NCBI GenBank assembly: GCA_937934595.1
Contig: CALGZA010000006.1
Location: 1-64,000, forward strand
DNA: 64,000 nucleotides
From: an uncultured Verrucomicrobiales bacterium
Lineage (GTDB): Bacteria > Verrucomicrobiota > Verrucomicrobiia > Verrucomicrobiales > Akkermansiaceae
Direction: 5' to 3'
Shown: positions 63,209 to 64,000 of the stretch, piece by piece
Layout: every line of letters starts with the position of its first letter
Position numbering within the stretch: position 1 is the first letter of the stretch
The notes under the pieces: generated by a model
The model's input: the letters and a program-made list of their open reading frames with translations, nothing else
What the model was told of the DNA's origin: nothing
Database searches by the model: none
Made by a program: the position numbers and the translations under genes

Positions 63209-64000
63209 ATGAGCAAACAAAATCAGAGAGTGAGATTCGTTGATAAAACTAAAGCTGGAGAATCGCCAATTATCTCATTAGTCACCCAAGAGAAGAAAGG
63301 CAAAGAATATCATGCTTGGCAGGTTGCTTATAAACTTGGTGGTAAACGCCATCGTAAACAATTTAAAACTCAAAGTGAGGCAGAATCATACCAACATCAA
63401 AAAGCATTAGAGCTAAAAGGCCTAGCAAGCGATAAAAAGGCTAAAATGACAACACTCACCAGCGAACAAATCATATCAGCCGAGAATGCTATAAAAAGCC
63501 TAGGGGATTCCTACACACTGGAACAAGCTGTTCAATTTTTTCTATCCAACCACAAAGCACCAGATCACAAAATCACACTCAAGGACGCATCCAACCTATA
63601 CCTAGAAGATTGTGAGCGTGAAGGCACAAGAGAGAGAACCATTAAACAGAAGCAAAGCGTTCTTCTAATGCTTACCAACGAGCTAGAGAACCCATACACA
63701 CACGAAGTTACTCAAAACAAAATAACTAAATTCCTGAGAGGACTGAGAGCCAAGAATGGAATAACTACCGCCACCAGAAAGACATGGAACAACTACCGCA
63801 ACGAGATCAACCATTTCTTTAAGTGGGCGATCAAAAACGACCCTTCCACAAACCGCCCTTTCACTTTCAAGAATCCAGTAGAGGGCATTACCATTTATAC
63901 ATCCAAGCAAGTAGCAGAGCAGCGCCAAGCAATAGCCATAACGCCACCTGAGAAGCTAGTAAAGAGGCTTTCAGCACTCAGGGCATGGAAAGACGGCGCA
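63209..64000 (+). CDS. Tyrosine recombinase/integrase, partial (continues past window)
   Basis: 264 residues from ATG 63209 with no stop before the window ends. N-terminal arm-binding-like part (WQVAYKLGGKRHRKQFKTQS) and the core-binding SAM-like domain (about 110-215, LKDASNLYLEDCERE, NHFFKWAI) are visible. The catalytic domain begins near residue 245 and lies mostly outside. Located 100 bases from a truncated tRNA end and of balanced base composition, so it is the integrase of a genomic island or prophage that extends to the right. Confidence 0.85.
   Translation, partial: MSKQNQRVRFVDKTKAGESPIISLVTQEKKGKEYHAWQVAYKLGGKRHRKQFKTQSEAESYQHQKALELKGLASDKKAKMTTLTSEQIISAENAIKSLGDSYTLEQAVQFFLSNHKAPDHKITLKDASNLYLEDCEREGTRERTIKQKQSVLLMLTNELENPYTHEVTQNKITKFLRGLRAKNGITTATRKTWNNYRNEINHFFKWAIKNDPSTNRPFTFKNPVEGITIYTSKQVAEQRQAIAITPPEKLVKRLSALRAWKDGA

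Noticed and set aside
1-64000. General reassignment of UGA (to Trp or Gly) as the reason for in-frame TGA codons
   Set aside because: TGG is used for Trp throughout, TGA ends ribF and the rhomboid gene, and only three internal TGA codons occur, each followed by a hairpin and two of them at known Cys sites. Sec decoding fits far better.

Overview
The window looks like a chromosomal segment of a Verrucomicrobiota bacterium (Rubritalea/Verrucomicrobiales-like; an inference from gene content, no rRNA is present). Pointers are PEP-CTERM proteins with a TIGR04073-type exosortase-associated protein, a planctomycete/verrucomicrobial DUF1549-DUF1553 cytochrome plus DUF1501 pair, a sulfatase, an ASPIC/UnbV lipoprotein and a DUF6288-type giant secreted protein. 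The + strand is strongly C- and A-rich whichever way genes point, and most starts lack a Shine-Dalgarno sequence.

Layout. 0-5 kb: a 1214-residue FG-GAP/UnbV/thioredoxin/TPR lipoprotein interrupted by one in-frame UGA, then a phospholipase-D-like lipoprotein. 5-19.5 kb: mutS, a DUF6288-like protein, accA, a LysM protein, acpP, selD (UGA codon), ribF, an alpha/beta hydrolase with a T10 frameshift tract, and mdh. 19.5-22.2 kb: two PEP-CTERM genes of foreign base composition. 22.6-29 kb: pta-tmk and the DUF1553/DUF1501 pair. 29-33.8 kb: an NAD/ADP-ribose operon (NrtR-like NUDIX regulator, major-vault-protein-like protein, nicotinamidase, two ADP-ribosylglycohydrolases) behind twin AGTGT-N7-ACACT operators. 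33.8-40.6 kb: mazG, a serine-less rhomboid, a PEP-CTERM hydrolase, rpsU, a Ser/Thr kinase and TIGR04073. 40.8-44.3 kb: a PhnD/C/E-type, putative selenate ABC transporter. 44.4-50.4 kb: trpD, sulfatase, miaB (UGA codon) and a sigma-70 factor. 50.7-52.5 kb: a low-density patch with a MITE-like repeat. 52.5-62.6 kb: roadblock-ParA pair, selA, DUF5069, NUDIX, SGNH hydrolase, MATE, ABC exporter and ndk. 63-64 kb: a truncated tRNA (CAT) end beside a tyrosine integrase, i.e. the edge of an integrated element that continues to the right.

Main discovery. The window carries a selenocysteine system: selA, selD and a putative selenate importer, plus three genes with in-frame UGA each followed by a SECIS-like hairpin sharing a GCARGU...UGC tip. 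They are SelD itself, MiaB (Sec at the first auxiliary-cluster ligand, TYG-U-QMN) and the UnbV-type lipoprotein (Sec610). selB and tRNA-Sec lie outside. A second candidate system is the NrtR-vault-like-PncA-ARH-ARH operon, which would join ADP-ribose sensing, removal of ADP-ribosylation, nicotinamide salvage and a vault-shell-like protein in one transcription unit. A MITE-like repeat of about 210-250 bp occurs in three clear copies and one decayed copy.
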